Assembly: GCF_000702945.1 (NCBI RefSeq) | Contig: NZ_JNLE01000003.1 | Coordinates: forward strand, 4,139,501 to 4,203,500 | From: Clostridium sp. KNHs205 | Lineage (GTDB): Bacteria; Bacillota; Clostridia; Lachnospirales; Lachnospiraceae | Direction of reading: 5' to 3' | DNA: 64,000 nucleotides | Shown here: in pieces, positions 53,983-62,896 of the stretch | How positions within the stretch are numbered: the stretch's first letter is position 1 | How the letters are laid out: each line of letters begins with the position of its first letter | Position numbers and translations under genes: made by a program | The notes under the pieces: model-generated | What the model saw: the letters and a program-made list of their open reading frames with translations, nothing else | Told to the model about the DNA's origin: nothing | The model's database searches: none

Positions 53983-56208
53983 ATGAATAGAATTAAAGGT
54001 TCAATGTATATAAAAATATTGATACATATTGTCCTGTTTCTGTCAGGTCTTACCCTGACCATTGGGACTTATCATATTTTTAAATATCTTGATTCCTATA
54101 CTACAAATACTTCTGATTTTAAAGAGACTTCTGAATTTCAGAATAAATATCTGAAATATGTAGAGCGGGTTGCCGTTTATGTAGACTACAGAGAAAAAGG
54201 CTACTCCGGAAGTATTGGGTTCGATCCGTCTTCAACAGATATCTCCTCCCTTTTTGAAAAAGAAGTGGTCAACCCCAAATCTAAAAAGAAGAATACAAAC
54301 AATAAAAGTGAACAGGAACAGTTTGATTATTATAATGCCATACTCAATCAAACCAACAGTAATTTTCTGTATTATGTTAAAAATGTAAAAACAGGAGCTG
54401 TTTATACCTCTGCTGCCCTGGAAAACAAAGTATATAAGACCAACGAAGAGGGTAAGGATAAAATGACCCAGAAGGAATATCTGGAGCATGTAAAAAAGAC
54501 AAACAATGCCTACCTGATCATTAATACAGAGACAGAAAAATATGCCACCAATGTAAACCGTAATTACCAGTTTCTAAATGATGAAAATTTAACCTGGGTA
54601 ATGGACTACATCCGGGGAGTTGTCATAAACAGCGAGGATGAAACGGAGACCAATCGGGGTGAGTATATTATCTGTACAACCATTGTTAATAATTTTCCAA
54701 ACAAAGCTGATGAATTCGGTACGATGTACCATCATTTTAATACACTTTATCGAAATTATACGAATTCCCTGCATCCTGTTCCCATATCCTTTGCTTTGCT
54801 TCTGGTCTTTTTTATTTTGATAGTCTTTTTTGCCGGACATTCAAATAAATCCGATCAGATAACACTTATAGGCTTTGACCATGTAAGAACCGAGACCGGA
54901 CTGGTACTTATTGTCAGTGGTATAACCCTTCTCTATTTCCTGGATATTAAGTTATGCCGCTATCTGCTGCACGATTTTGGTCTTGACTATTCCATATTGC
55001 TTGGAGTTGGTTATACGATTCTTTATCCTTTTAGTTTATTTGGTTTCCTGAGTCTGATACGAAGATTCAAAAAGAATGTATTCTTCACCAATTCTTATCT
55101 TAACCTCTTTGGTATGAAGCTGCGTTATTTTATTCGGGAGTTTATAGCCGGCAGAAGTATTACCTTCCGGTTTGCCGCACTAATTCTGTTTTTTATAGCT
55201 TTAGAAGTAACAGGTTTTATTATTTACAGATATAAACTGACACCTTGGCCCGCACCTCTTTTCCTGACGGTGAGCATCTTCGGTTATCTGTTCCTCTTCT
55301 ATGGCCTGATGAAACAGGTTATTGATTTTAAAATAATCAGCCGTGAGACAAAGAAGCTGGCAGATGGTAATCTAAAGCACAAGATACCTGTGGATAAGAT
55401 GCATGAGCCTTCACTCTCTCTGGCCATTGATATCAATAATATCAGTGAAGGCTTTTCGGCTGCTGTAGAGGAAAAGGTTAAGAGCGAAAGACTGAAAACA
55501 GAACTTATTGCAAATGTATCCCATGATATTAAAACACCCCTTACTTCTATTATTAATTATGTGGATCTCCTAAAGAAAGAAAATCTGCAAAATGAAACTG
55601 CAGAAGGATATCTGGAAGTATTATCCGGGAAGACCTGGCGTTTAAAGACTCTTATTGAAGATCTGGTGGAAGCCTCTAAAGCCTCCTCCGGTGTACTGGT
55701 ACTGAACCTGGAATGCTTAAATTTTGTAGAACTTGTCAGACAGTCTCTGGGTGAATTTGAAGATAAATTCTCCGACCATAAGATAGAACCTGTACTCACC
55801 GTAACACAGGAACCTATCTATATCATGGCTGATGGAAGAAGTACCTATCGAATTATCGAGAATATTTTTTCCAATGTAGTCAAATATGCCTTAAGCGGAA
55901 CGAGAGCTTATATTAACATCTTTACTGAAGATGACATGGCTGTTGTATCGGTGAAGAATATTTCCGCAGCAAAATTAAATATCAGCTCAGAAGAGCTAAT
56001 GGAGCGTTTTGTCAGAGGCGATTCTTCCAGAAATACAGAAGGCAGCGGTCTTGGATTATCCATTTCCAAGAGTCTGGCAGCCATTCAGGAAGGGACCTTT
56101 GATATAGAGTTGGACGGGGATCTGTTTAATGCAGTCCTTCGTTTTAAAAAACAGGACCGCTACACCAGTGAAACCAGAATAACAAAAGAAAGTGACATCT
56201 TACCTTAA
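53983..56208 (+). CDS. Large sensor histidine kinase, VanS-like catalytic part
   Basis: This 741-residue kinase has an N-terminal helix, an extracellular domain of about 230 residues, and five to six more helices (about 268-445), so the sensor part is unusually membrane-rich. The phosphorylated His lies in IANVSHDIKTPLTS (about residue 512). The catalytic domain has ENIFSNVVKY and GSGLGLSISKSLA. It is the partner of the regulator 25 bases upstream. A terminator overlaps its last codons. The stimulus is unknown. Confidence 0.93.
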   Translation: MNRIKGSMYIKILIHIVLFLSGLTLTIGTYHIFKYLDSYTTNTSDFKETSEFQNKYLKYVERVAVYVDYREKGYSGSIGFDPSSTDISSLFEKEVVNPKSKKKNTNNKSEQEQFDYYNAILNQTNSNFLYYVKNVKTGAVYTSAALENKVYKTNEEGKDKMTQKEYLEHVKKTNNAYLIINTETEKYATNVNRNYQFLNDENLTWVMDYIRGVVINSEDETETNRGEYIICTTIVNNFPNKADEFGTMYHHFNTLYRNYTNSLHPVPISFALLLVFFILIVFFAGHSNKSDQITLIGFDHVRTETGLVLIVSGITLLYFLDIKLCRYLLHDFGLDYSILLGVGYTILYPFSLFGFLSLIRRFKKNVFFTNSYLNLFGMKLRYFIREFIAGRSITFRFAALILFFIALEVTGFIIYRYKLTPWPAPLFLTVSIFGYLFLFYGLMKQVIDFKIISRETKKLADGNLKHKIPVDKMHEPSLSLAIDINNISEGFSAAVEEKVKSERLKTELIANVSHDIKTPLTSIINYVDLLKKENLQNETAEGYLEVLSGKTWRLKTLIEDLVEASKASSGVLVLNLECLNFVELVRQSLGEFEDKFSDHKIEPVLTVTQEPIYIMADGRSTYRIIENIFSNVVKYALSGTRAYINIFTEDDMAVVSVKNISAAKLNISSEELMERFVRGDSSRNTEGSGLGLSISKSLAAIQEGTFDIELDGDLFNAVLRFKKQDRYTSETRITKESDILP

Positions 56209-56229
56209 GAGTCACTTTCTTTTGTTTTA
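56183..56229 (+). terminator. Terminator overlapping the kinase stop codon
   Basis: AAAAGAAAGTGAC pairs with GTCACTTTCTTTT and is followed by GTTTT. The stem starts inside the last codons of the histidine kinase gene. Confidence 0.85.
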
Positions 56230-56285
56230 CAAGGTTTCCTATTCCTATGGCCTCAGGTTAATCTCAGGTTTATTATCAATAGCTC

Positions 56286-56798
56286 TTAACTCAGGTTATT
56301 TAATACCTCAAGCTGAAGTTCTGAAAGATTTTCAGTCAGCGCTAACACATTATTCTTATACCTGTCATCAAAAGTCACTTCCTTGCCAAACCAATCCGGC
56401 AGTGTAAACTCTCCGGCTTCTTCTTCAGATTTAAACTCTACTTCAGCAAAGATTAATCCCTTTAGCTCTCCTTCAAATATGTCAAGCTCACAGGTAAGTC
56501 CACCTTCCAGTGGAATCAGGTACCGTTTCTTGGTTATAAGCCTTAAATCCGTTTTCTCTCTCAAATGATAATAGGCCTCTTTTGTCAAAGGCAGCTCTAC
56601 CTCTTCGCAAACCAATGCTACACTATCTTCCTTTGTTACATTCAACCGCGATTTGTAAGTCATATAATAATCATCATTGCTTCTGCGAATTCGGATTACC
56701 GGATTGGTGCACAGATATCCCTGTTCAATATTTTTAACCGGAAAGTGGTATAAGTCCTCCGGCAATCTGGTCAATAAAAATTTTCTCTCAGTTTCCAT
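56286..56798 (-). CDS. CYTH-domain triphosphate tunnel protein
   Basis: This 170-residue protein begins METERKFLL, the ExExK signature of the CYTH fold, and has further tunnel residues IRIRR, TYKSR, EEVELPL and ELDIFEGEL. The fold binds triphosphates and two metal ions; activities include triphosphatase and adenylate cyclase. The short length and context favour triphosphatase or polyphosphate-related activity. It lies 15 bases after an HD-domain gene and may be cotranscribed with it. Confidence 0.85.
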   Translation of the reverse strand: METERKFLLTRLPEDLYHFPVKNIEQGYLCTNPVIRIRRSNDDYYMTYKSRLNVTKEDSVALVCEEVELPLTKEAYYHLREKTDLRLITKKRYLIPLEGGLTCELDIFEGELKGLIFAEVEFKSEEEAGEFTLPDWFGKEVTFDDRYKNNVLALTENLSELQLEVLNNLS

Positions 56799-56813
56799 TA
56801 CGCCCCTTCTAGC

Positions 56814-57473
56814 TTACAAAATCTTTTGTCCATTTATAATAAGCTGAAATCTTAGGTTCAGTTTTTGTGCTGCTTTTTTACACAATACCATACGATCTAA
56901 GAATATTTCAAAATAATCCATTACAGAGGAAAACTCAGTATCAATGGTCAGGTTCAGGGTAAGCTTGGTCTTTTCCTCGTTTATTACCGTTTCTGCTTCC
57001 TTAACTGCATAATTAACTCTGTCATGGATATCAAAGCTTGCAAGGTCACGGTTTCTGACTCTGGTATAGCGTACATCTGTCTTATCCGCAAGTATCAGGG
57101 CAGCCGCTACCTCATTAACGGGAAAGGCAGTACTTTCATCGTGGTTACCAATGGCTGAGATTATCACTGCGATATCCTCTGCCTCTACACCCTGTCTGTC
57201 CAGAATACGAAAGGCCATAACGGCTCCGCTCTGAGCGTGGTCTACCCGGTTTACCACATTGCCTATATCATGCATATAAGCTGCTATCTGAGCCAGCTCA
57301 ATGGTTCTCTCCGGATACCCTAAAGTAGACAGAATATATCTTGCCTTCTCGGCTACTATCCCCACATGGGCGAAACTGTGCTCTGTGTAGCCCAGAGCCC
57401 CCAATGCTTCATCTGCTTTCTGTATATATGTTCTAATTTGAGGTATTTTCTTAATTTCACGATAAGTTATCAC
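56814..57473 (-). CDS. HD-domain metal-dependent phosphohydrolase
   Basis: This 219-residue protein has HSFAHVGIVAEKA, the HD pair in YMHDIGNVV, and DHAQSGAVMAFRI and GNHDES with further ligands. Such proteins hydrolyse nucleotides or phosphate esters. The substrate is unknown. It forms a small minus-strand unit with the CYTH gene, which could point to nucleotide or (p)ppGpp-type turnover, but that is inference. Confidence 0.83.
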   Translation of the reverse strand: MITYREIKKIPQIRTYIQKADEALGALGYTEHSFAHVGIVAEKARYILSTLGYPERTIELAQIAAYMHDIGNVVNRVDHAQSGAVMAFRILDRQGVEAEDIAVIISAIGNHDESTAFPVNEVAAALILADKTDVRYTRVRNRDLASFDIHDRVNYAVKEAETVINEEKTKLTLNLTIDTEFSSVMDYFEIFLDRMVLCKKAAQKLNLRFQLIINGQKIL

Positions 57474-57730
57474 TCTATTCTATGGCCTCCTGTTATCCAA
57501 CTATATAATATCCTTCCAGTATGAAAATATACAATACACCGGCTGTAGAGTTATAATCACAGCTAATATCAATTTAAAAGGATAACTCCATTGTAACACT
57601 GTCATACTTAGGTTTGGTAAAGCAAATGTAAATTTTATACCCTTACACCAACCAACCACCATCCCTCCATATTGTATCAGATAATATCCATCTTGAAAAG
57701 AATTTACCAGTTCTGCATTTATTATTTTAC

Positions 57731-57758
57731 TTGAAAATGTAAAAAAAATATGTATAAT
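57731..57758 (+). promoter_or_regulatory. Promoter of the ABC-F gene
   Basis: TTGAAA and TATAAT are separated by 16 bases, about 80 bases before the start codon at 57841. Confidence 0.65.
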
Positions 57759-57774
57759 TTATTAAGTGACTTTT

Positions 57775-57800
57775 AGTTGAGATTGCACAAAATCTCAACT
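57775..57800 (+). promoter_or_regulatory. Leader hairpin of the ABC-F gene
   Basis: AGTTGAGATT and AATCTCAACT pair perfectly across GCACAA in the untranslated leader. There is no T run, so simple termination is unlikely; some ABC-F genes have ribosome-mediated attenuation. The rest of 57474-57840 has nothing else. Confidence 0.45.
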
Positions 57801-57840
57801 GGATTATTGATAAATAATTTATTATCTGCAAGGAGTACTT

Positions 57841-59394
57841 ATGAGTATTTTAAATGTTGAGAATCTTACTCACGGATTTGGTGACAGGGCCATATTTAAT
57901 AATGTATCTTTCCGCCTTTTAAAAGGGGAACATATCGGGTTGGTTGGTGCCAATGGGGAAGGAAAATCCACCTTCATGAACATTGTTACCGGAAAACTTA
58001 TGCCGGATGAAGGCAATATTCAGTGGGCCAAAAATGTCAGAGTGGGGTATCTTGATCAGCATTCCGTTCTGGACAAAGGCATGACCATCCGAGGAGTCTT
58101 AAAATCTGCATTTTCCTATCTCTTTGAGTTAGAGAAGAAAATGAATGATCTATGTAATTTAATGGCTGATGCGGATCCGGACAGCCTTATGAATATTATG
58201 GAGGAATTCGGTACCATACAGGAGACTCTTGACAATAATAATTTCTATATTATAGATTCAAAGGTAGAAGAAATTGGCCGTGCACTTGGTCTTGACACTA
58301 TCGGTCTTGATAAGGATGTAACCGAATTAAGCGGTGGTCAGAGAACCAAGGTTTTATTAGGCAAGCTGTTATTAGAGAAACCGGACATTCTCTTATTGGA
58401 CGAGCCTACCAACTACCTGGATACAGTGCATATTGAATGGCTGAAGCGTTACTTAAACGAATATGATAACGCCTTTATCCTTATCTCTCATGATATACCA
58501 TTCTTAAACAGCGTTATTAATATAATCTATCATATGGAGAATGCTGAGTTGAACCGATATGTGGGAGACTATGACAAATTCCTGGAAGTTTATGAAGTAA
58601 AAAAAGCACAGCTTGAGAGTGCTTATAAAAGACAGCAGCAGGAAATCAATGATTTGCAGGACTTTGTTGCCAGAAATAAAGCCAGGGTTTCCACCAGGAA
58701 CATGGCCATGTCCAGACAGAAAAAGCTGGATAAGATGGATGTTATCGAACTTGCAAAAGAGAAACCAAAGCCTGAATTTTATTTTAAGGAAGCCAGAGCA
58801 GCCGGCAGGTTCATCTTCCAGACAGAGCATCTTGTAATCGGGTACGATGAGCCCTTATCCAAGCCTCTGACCCTGACCATGGAACGCGGTGATAAAGTAG
58901 TTTTAAAGGGAGCTAACGGAATCGGCAAAACTACTTTATTAAAAAGTATCATCGGACTGATACCTCCTCTTGAAGGAAAGGTATCCTTAGGTGATTATCT
59001 TTACAAAGGTTATTTTGAGCAGGAAATGACAGGCGCAAAGAATAATACCTGTATTGAAGAGTTATGGAAGGAATTTCCCTCCTATTCTCAGTATGAAGTA
59101 CGTTCAGCATTGGCAAAATGCGGCTTAACAACAAAACATATTGAGAGTCTGGTTCGCGTTCTTAGCGGCGGCGAGCAAGCCAAAGTAAGATTATGTAAGC
59201 TAATCAACCAGGAGACCAATCTTCTGCTGTTGGATGAGCCTACAAACCATTTGGATGTAGAAGCCAAGGAGGAACTGAAACGGGCATTGAAGGAATATGG
59301 CGGCAGTATCCTGCTTATATGTCATGAGCCTGAATTCTATGAAGATTTTGCTACGAAGGTATGGGACTGCTCCAACTGGTCTACCAAAATTTAA
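57841..59394 (+). CDS. ABC-F family ATPase
   Basis: This 517-residue protein has two ABC domains without membrane segments: Walker A GANGEGKST and GANGIGKTT, signatures LSGGQRTK and LSGGEQAK, and Walker B LLLLDEPTN twice. The linker between them (about 245-320) is helical and basic, the part that reaches into the ribosome E site. ABC-F proteins relieve stalled or drug-bound ribosomes. The subfamily cannot be fixed here, so a resistance role is not claimed. AAGGAG precedes the start. Confidence 0.93.
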   Translation: MSILNVENLTHGFGDRAIFNNVSFRLLKGEHIGLVGANGEGKSTFMNIVTGKLMPDEGNIQWAKNVRVGYLDQHSVLDKGMTIRGVLKSAFSYLFELEKKMNDLCNLMADADPDSLMNIMEEFGTIQETLDNNNFYIIDSKVEEIGRALGLDTIGLDKDVTELSGGQRTKVLLGKLLLEKPDILLLDEPTNYLDTVHIEWLKRYLNEYDNAFILISHDIPFLNSVINIIYHMENAELNRYVGDYDKFLEVYEVKKAQLESAYKRQQQEINDLQDFVARNKARVSTRNMAMSRQKKLDKMDVIELAKEKPKPEFYFKEARAAGRFIFQTEHLVIGYDEPLSKPLTLTMERGDKVVLKGANGIGKTTLLKSIIGLIPPLEGKVSLGDYLYKGYFEQEMTGAKNNTCIEELWKEFPSYSQYEVRSALAKCGLTTKHIESLVRVLSGGEQAKVRLCKLINQETNLLLLDEPTNHLDVEAKEELKRALKEYGGSILLICHEPEFYEDFATKVWDCSNWSTKI

Positions 59395-59402
59395 GGAAAT
59401 AA

Positions 59403-59447
59403 ATAACCGGATTAAATGGAATAATTTCATTTAATCCGGTTTATTTC
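59403..59447 (+). terminator. Terminator of the ABC-F gene
   Basis: AACCGGATTAAATG pairs with CATTTAATCCGGTT across a nine-base loop and is followed by TATTTC. From 59448 to 59584 nothing else is seen. Confidence 0.8.
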
Positions 59448-59584
59448 TGTAATTGAGTATAAATCTATTCTGTAAAAAGCCTGCTTGCAGGATGCACCTA
59501 CTGCACTTAAGGAAGAATGCCGCTACGTTACTGATTGTCAGCGCCAGAGTATGGCAAGCCAGACTCTTTGTTCACCTGTTATAC

Positions 59585-60604
59585 TTATACAAAGTTTCTT
59601 CTTCCTAATCCCTTGGATAACACCTTTACACTCTCCATAACAACAAGAATAATATTAATGGCGATTATTACATAAATAATCTTATTACCCCACATTAACA
59701 CGGTCTGATCCGAGAAGGGTTTAAAAATATTAAATACTTTTGTAAAAAAAGCTGTGTTAAACAATAAACTGTCTTTCAACATTACAATCACCAGAATACA
59801 GCCTAAAACATTATAGATTACCTGGGAAACAGCCAGTGCTTTATTCCAATGTCCTGTTATCATCTTTACAACGAACAATCCAATCTGAACCACCGCCAAA
59901 ATAAGAATTACCGGTATATATACTTTCAATCTATCTGTATCAAATAAAGGCGTAACCTCTGTCTTGCTGCCAATTCCTTTGCTTATATAGATGGCAATTG
60001 ACTGAGGTCGAAAATAAACTATGGCTGTAAAAAGTACAGTAAAAAACACAGAAACAACAGCATCTGTTCTGGAAATCTCACTGTTACTCGTTGGAATATC
60101 TGCCAGCTCATCGGGAGACCATTTCTTATGAAACAATGGTATATCGCCGGAATCAAAACCGGTCTTCTCCATTATGAAAAATACCAAGGTTACCCAGAAA
60201 GCTCCTTGTAAAGCACCTTCAATAATGGAACTACCCAAATCTTCTATAATGGGAATCAGATATCCGTTTACTGAATTGGCACTGTCCGCATCAGATACCC
60301 CGGACAGAATTGCAAGACCAACAAAAACAGTAATAAATATACCAATAACAATTTTCAGTGTTTCAATATAGCGGTCATAATAGGCAGGTCCTATAAGGTA
60401 CCTTTTATTGTGATTGTATTCTTCTGCCAGCTTCATTGGACTTCCCAATTCCTCCAGTACCTTGTACACGTCCTCATCTGTGGGATTCTCCGGAAGCATA
60501 TCTTCAATATTGGCTCTAAGTTCTTTCCCAACATCTTCTCTGCTGTCTACCGGTAAATATTTCGTAACAGCATATACATACTTATCAATCATTTTCATAG
60601 CCAT
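59585..60604 (-). CDS. HAAS-domain membrane protein
   Basis: This 339-residue protein has a soluble N-terminal HAAS domain (MIDKYVYAVTKYLPVDSRED, then KVLEELGSPMKLAEEYN) followed by about six hydrophobic segments. Such proteins usually partner a PadR-type regulator, and a padR-like gene overlaps its start by 20 bases here. The pair probably senses envelope or stress signals; the output is unknown. AAAGGAG lies before the ATG. Confidence 0.82.
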   Translation of the reverse strand: MAMKMIDKYVYAVTKYLPVDSREDVGKELRANIEDMLPENPTDEDVYKVLEELGSPMKLAEEYNHNKRYLIGPAYYDRYIETLKIVIGIFITVFVGLAILSGVSDADSANSVNGYLIPIIEDLGSSIIEGALQGAFWVTLVFFIMEKTGFDSGDIPLFHKKWSPDELADIPTSNSEISRTDAVVSVFFTVLFTAIVYFRPQSIAIYISKGIGSKTEVTPLFDTDRLKVYIPVILILAVVQIGLFVVKMITGHWNKALAVSQVIYNVLGCILVIVMLKDSLLFNTAFFTKVFNIFKPFSDQTVLMWGNKIIYVIIAINIILVVMESVKVLSKGLGRRNFV

Positions 60605-60941
60605 TATTCTCCTTTAAAACAGTATCTAACTGTTTAGATAGTGAAATCCACTCATTTTTGAGCCTGACAAAAACTTCTTCTCCTAAATTACTGAGTTTAT
60701 AGAATTTACGTGGTCTGCTCTCACTCGTATCCCATTCACTTATAAGCAGATTCTGTTTCTCTAATCTGCGTAACAGCGGATATAGCGTTCCTGCTTCAAT
60801 TGGTACATTTTTCTCCTCCAGTTTTTGAACCAGCGAATATCCATATTCATTCTCTCTCAGCTGGCTTAGTACAATCAGTACGAGGGAACCTCTTTTTAGT
60901 TCAACTGTAAGCGTATTAATAATGTTTTCCATAGAATCCAT
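60585..60941 (-). CDS. PadR-family transcriptional regulator
   Basis: This protein of 118 residues starts at MDSMENIINTL, with AGAGGTGATGAA upstream; the frame is open upstream but lacks a ribosome site. The winged helix has GSLVLIVLSQLRENEYGYSL, then IEAGTLYPLLRRLEKQNLL and SRPRKFYKLS. It overlaps the HAAS-domain gene by 20 bases, so the two are coupled. A palindrome lies exactly between its -35 and -10, consistent with autorepression. Confidence 0.9.
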   Translation of the reverse strand: MDSMENIINTLTVELKRGSLVLIVLSQLRENEYGYSLVQKLEEKNVPIEAGTLYPLLRRLEKQNLLISEWDTSESRPRKFYKLSNLGEEVFVRLKNEWISLSKQLDTVLKENNGYEND

Positions 60942-60959
60942 TTCATCACCTCTAATCTC

Positions 60960-60989
60960 ATTATACTGTACGTCGTACATTATTGTCAA
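60960..60989 (-). promoter_or_regulatory. Sigma-A promoter of padR-HAAS with internal operator
   Basis: Minus strand TTGACA and TATAAT are perfect consensus hexamers separated by 18 bases. The spacer contains the perfect inverted repeat TGTACGACGTACA (60967-60979). A repressor bound there would block RNA polymerase. Confidence 0.85.
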
Positions 60990-61069
60990 TATAATCTTAT
61001 TTATTATTTTATAATATTTAGATATATACGATATTGTGCTAAATATGATAATTCCATTTCGGTTCAAAC

Positions 61070-61118
61070 TAAAAGGCTTTCTATGATAATCTAAGTTAAT
61101 CATAGAAAGCCTCTAAAT
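61070..61118. terminator. Bidirectional hairpin upstream of padR
   Basis: AGGCTTTCTATGAT and ATCATAGAAAGCCT pair perfectly across an AT loop. It ends the GtrA-side transcript. Confidence 0.75.
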
Positions 61119-61228
61119 AAAAATACATATCTTTTATGAAGTTGTTTAACATCCCTACTATATCTGTTTACTGTAAATCTCTTTAGGAACTTTTACCTCA
61201 ACATTCTTTAAACTTATCTTCCTGGATA

Positions 61229-61711
61229 CTATTTTAAGCTCATAACGGATTTCGCCGTTTCTCTACCTGAGTCCATTATATTTGTCTTCTTGTCTCCATT
61301 AAAAACATAAAATTTACTGCAGATATAATTTAAAATAATCACAACTACAGCCAGTCCTGCTTTCACTGCCATGTTGTTAAAATGAAGCAGAGTGACAAAA
61401 AGCAGCAGTCCTCCCTCCTCTACTCCTAAAGAGAATAGCCTGGCCAGAAAGAATTTCATCATCTTAACAGATTCATCTCTTATACTGTTTCGTTTATCAC
61501 GAAATACCCAGCCGGCATTCACATAATAAGCAAAGGTTACGGCTATTATCCAGGCAATTATATTAGCGATCAGATGATTTATTACTGCACCATAACATAA
61601 AAGGTAGTATGTCACCATATTAACTGCGGTGGTCATCACACCGGCTATAGCATATACAACCATTTCACGGTTCAGAAATTTTTTTATCAACCTCTTTACG
61701 TTGTCTTTCAT
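61229..61711 (-). CDS. GtrA-family membrane protein
   Basis: This 160-residue protein has four helices and the GtrA signature VYAIAGVMTTAVNMVTYYLL plus YYVNAGWVFRD. The family assists glycosyl transfer across the membrane, often moving lipid-linked sugars. It lies in a cluster with a GT8 glycosyltransferase and a large membrane protein, suggesting surface glycan modification. Confidence 0.88.
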   Translation of the reverse strand: MKDNVKRLIKKFLNREMVVYAIAGVMTTAVNMVTYYLLCYGAVINHLIANIIAWIIAVTFAYYVNAGWVFRDKRNSIRDESVKMMKFFLARLFSLGVEEGGLLLFVTLLHFNNMAVKAGLAVVVIILNYICSKFYVFNGDKKTNIMDSGRETAKSVMSLK

Positions 61712-61840
61712 TCAGAGAACTCCTTTATCTTAAAATATAGCTCTTATTTAAATACATTAAGCATGTCCAATATTATCTTGTCCATTTCAGTATAACTTAT
61801 TATCCCCTTAATGTACATAAATAATTATCTGCCATATCTG

Positions 61841-62827
61841 TCATTCTCCAACATGTGTCAACAAACTCAAAAATCTGTAAACATTTTCAGAGACAAAAAG
61901 CGGCACATGTCTATAAAAGCTTGAAAACAGCTTCACAGAAAGCTTCCTGGTGTCACGTTGAAGCGGCTCCTCTTTCCAAGGAGATGCTTTGGCTGCCTTT
62001 AAATATTCTGCCTGCATTGGATGGGTACAGTTTTCTTCCCAGGGCCTTCCCACCAAGCCAGTGGTAAAGTGAATAATAGCAGGATTTCTCTTAGCCTCAT
62101 CAAGCTCCTCCTGCGTATAGAAGCTGTCTAAAAAATAGATATGTTTTATTGTCTTTGCTGTAAAGGAATATATATTTGCTGTGGCATTGAATCTTGGTGA
62201 GATAATACGTTTCCTATTCCTGCAGACACCATTAATCGTTCCCTGATCGTGATGGGGAACATTGCCGTTATGTTTTCTAATGAAATTAATAAACTTTTTC
62301 TCCAGACCTTCCTTACGCCAGCTGTTAAGATTAATCAGGATAGTTCCTGCATTCACATAATATTCATCAGGTTTCATTCCAATCTTTTTTAAAAAGAAGC
62401 TGTCCACAGTGTCACGAACCCCGGCAACCAGATAGTCTTCCAGATCCACAGCCCAGAAATCCATCAGATTGTCACGGACTATGGTATCACAGTCAAGATA
62501 AAGAATTCTGTTATAACTATCAGGAATAATAGAGGCCAGGAACAGTCTTGCATAAGAGGCAATGGATATCTTTCTGGAACCCATATTAAGCTCTAGTCCT
62601 GTAACTGCTGCTGCCATGGACATAAAATGAATTTCTCTTTTAAATTCCTTTGCAATAGATTGAAGCTTTTCCTTATTTGGCTCCTTCATACCACAGTCCA
62701 ATATAAATACTACGATTTCCGGAAAGTCTTTATTGGATTGAAACATTGACAGCATGGAAATACCCAGAAATTTCGTATAGCGATCATCTGCCGCATAGGC
62801 AACACATAATTTTTGCTTTAGTTCCAT
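61841..62827 (-). CDS. Glycosyltransferase family 8 protein
   Basis: This 328-residue enzyme has the GT8 pattern VAYAADDRYTKFLGISMLSM, the metal-binding LYLDCDTIVRDNL (DxD) and HHDQGTINGVC. GT8 enzymes transfer hexose or hexuronic acid from nucleotide sugars, retaining configuration. A C-terminal extension (about 280-328) is amphipathic and may bind the membrane. It is part of the right-end glycan cluster. Confidence 0.9.
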   Translation of the reverse strand: MELKQKLCVAYAADDRYTKFLGISMLSMFQSNKDFPEIVVFILDCGMKEPNKEKLQSIAKEFKREIHFMSMAAAVTGLELNMGSRKISIASYARLFLASIIPDSYNRILYLDCDTIVRDNLMDFWAVDLEDYLVAGVRDTVDSFFLKKIGMKPDEYYVNAGTILINLNSWRKEGLEKKFINFIRKHNGNVPHHDQGTINGVCRNRKRIISPRFNATANIYSFTAKTIKHIYFLDSFYTQEELDEAKRNPAIIHFTTGLVGRPWEENCTHPMQAEYLKAAKASPWKEEPLQRDTRKLSVKLFSSFYRHVPLFVSENVYRFLSLLTHVGE

Positions 62828-62896
62828 CGTTTTATCCTCCCTGTAACCAACTGTATTCTATTTAGCATTCCACCCATTAGCCTTTATCTCTTCTGC

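Noticed and set aside
53262..56208. Vancomycin resistance regulatory pair
   Set aside because: No vanH/A/X-type genes are adjacent; similarity is only to the general VanRS type.
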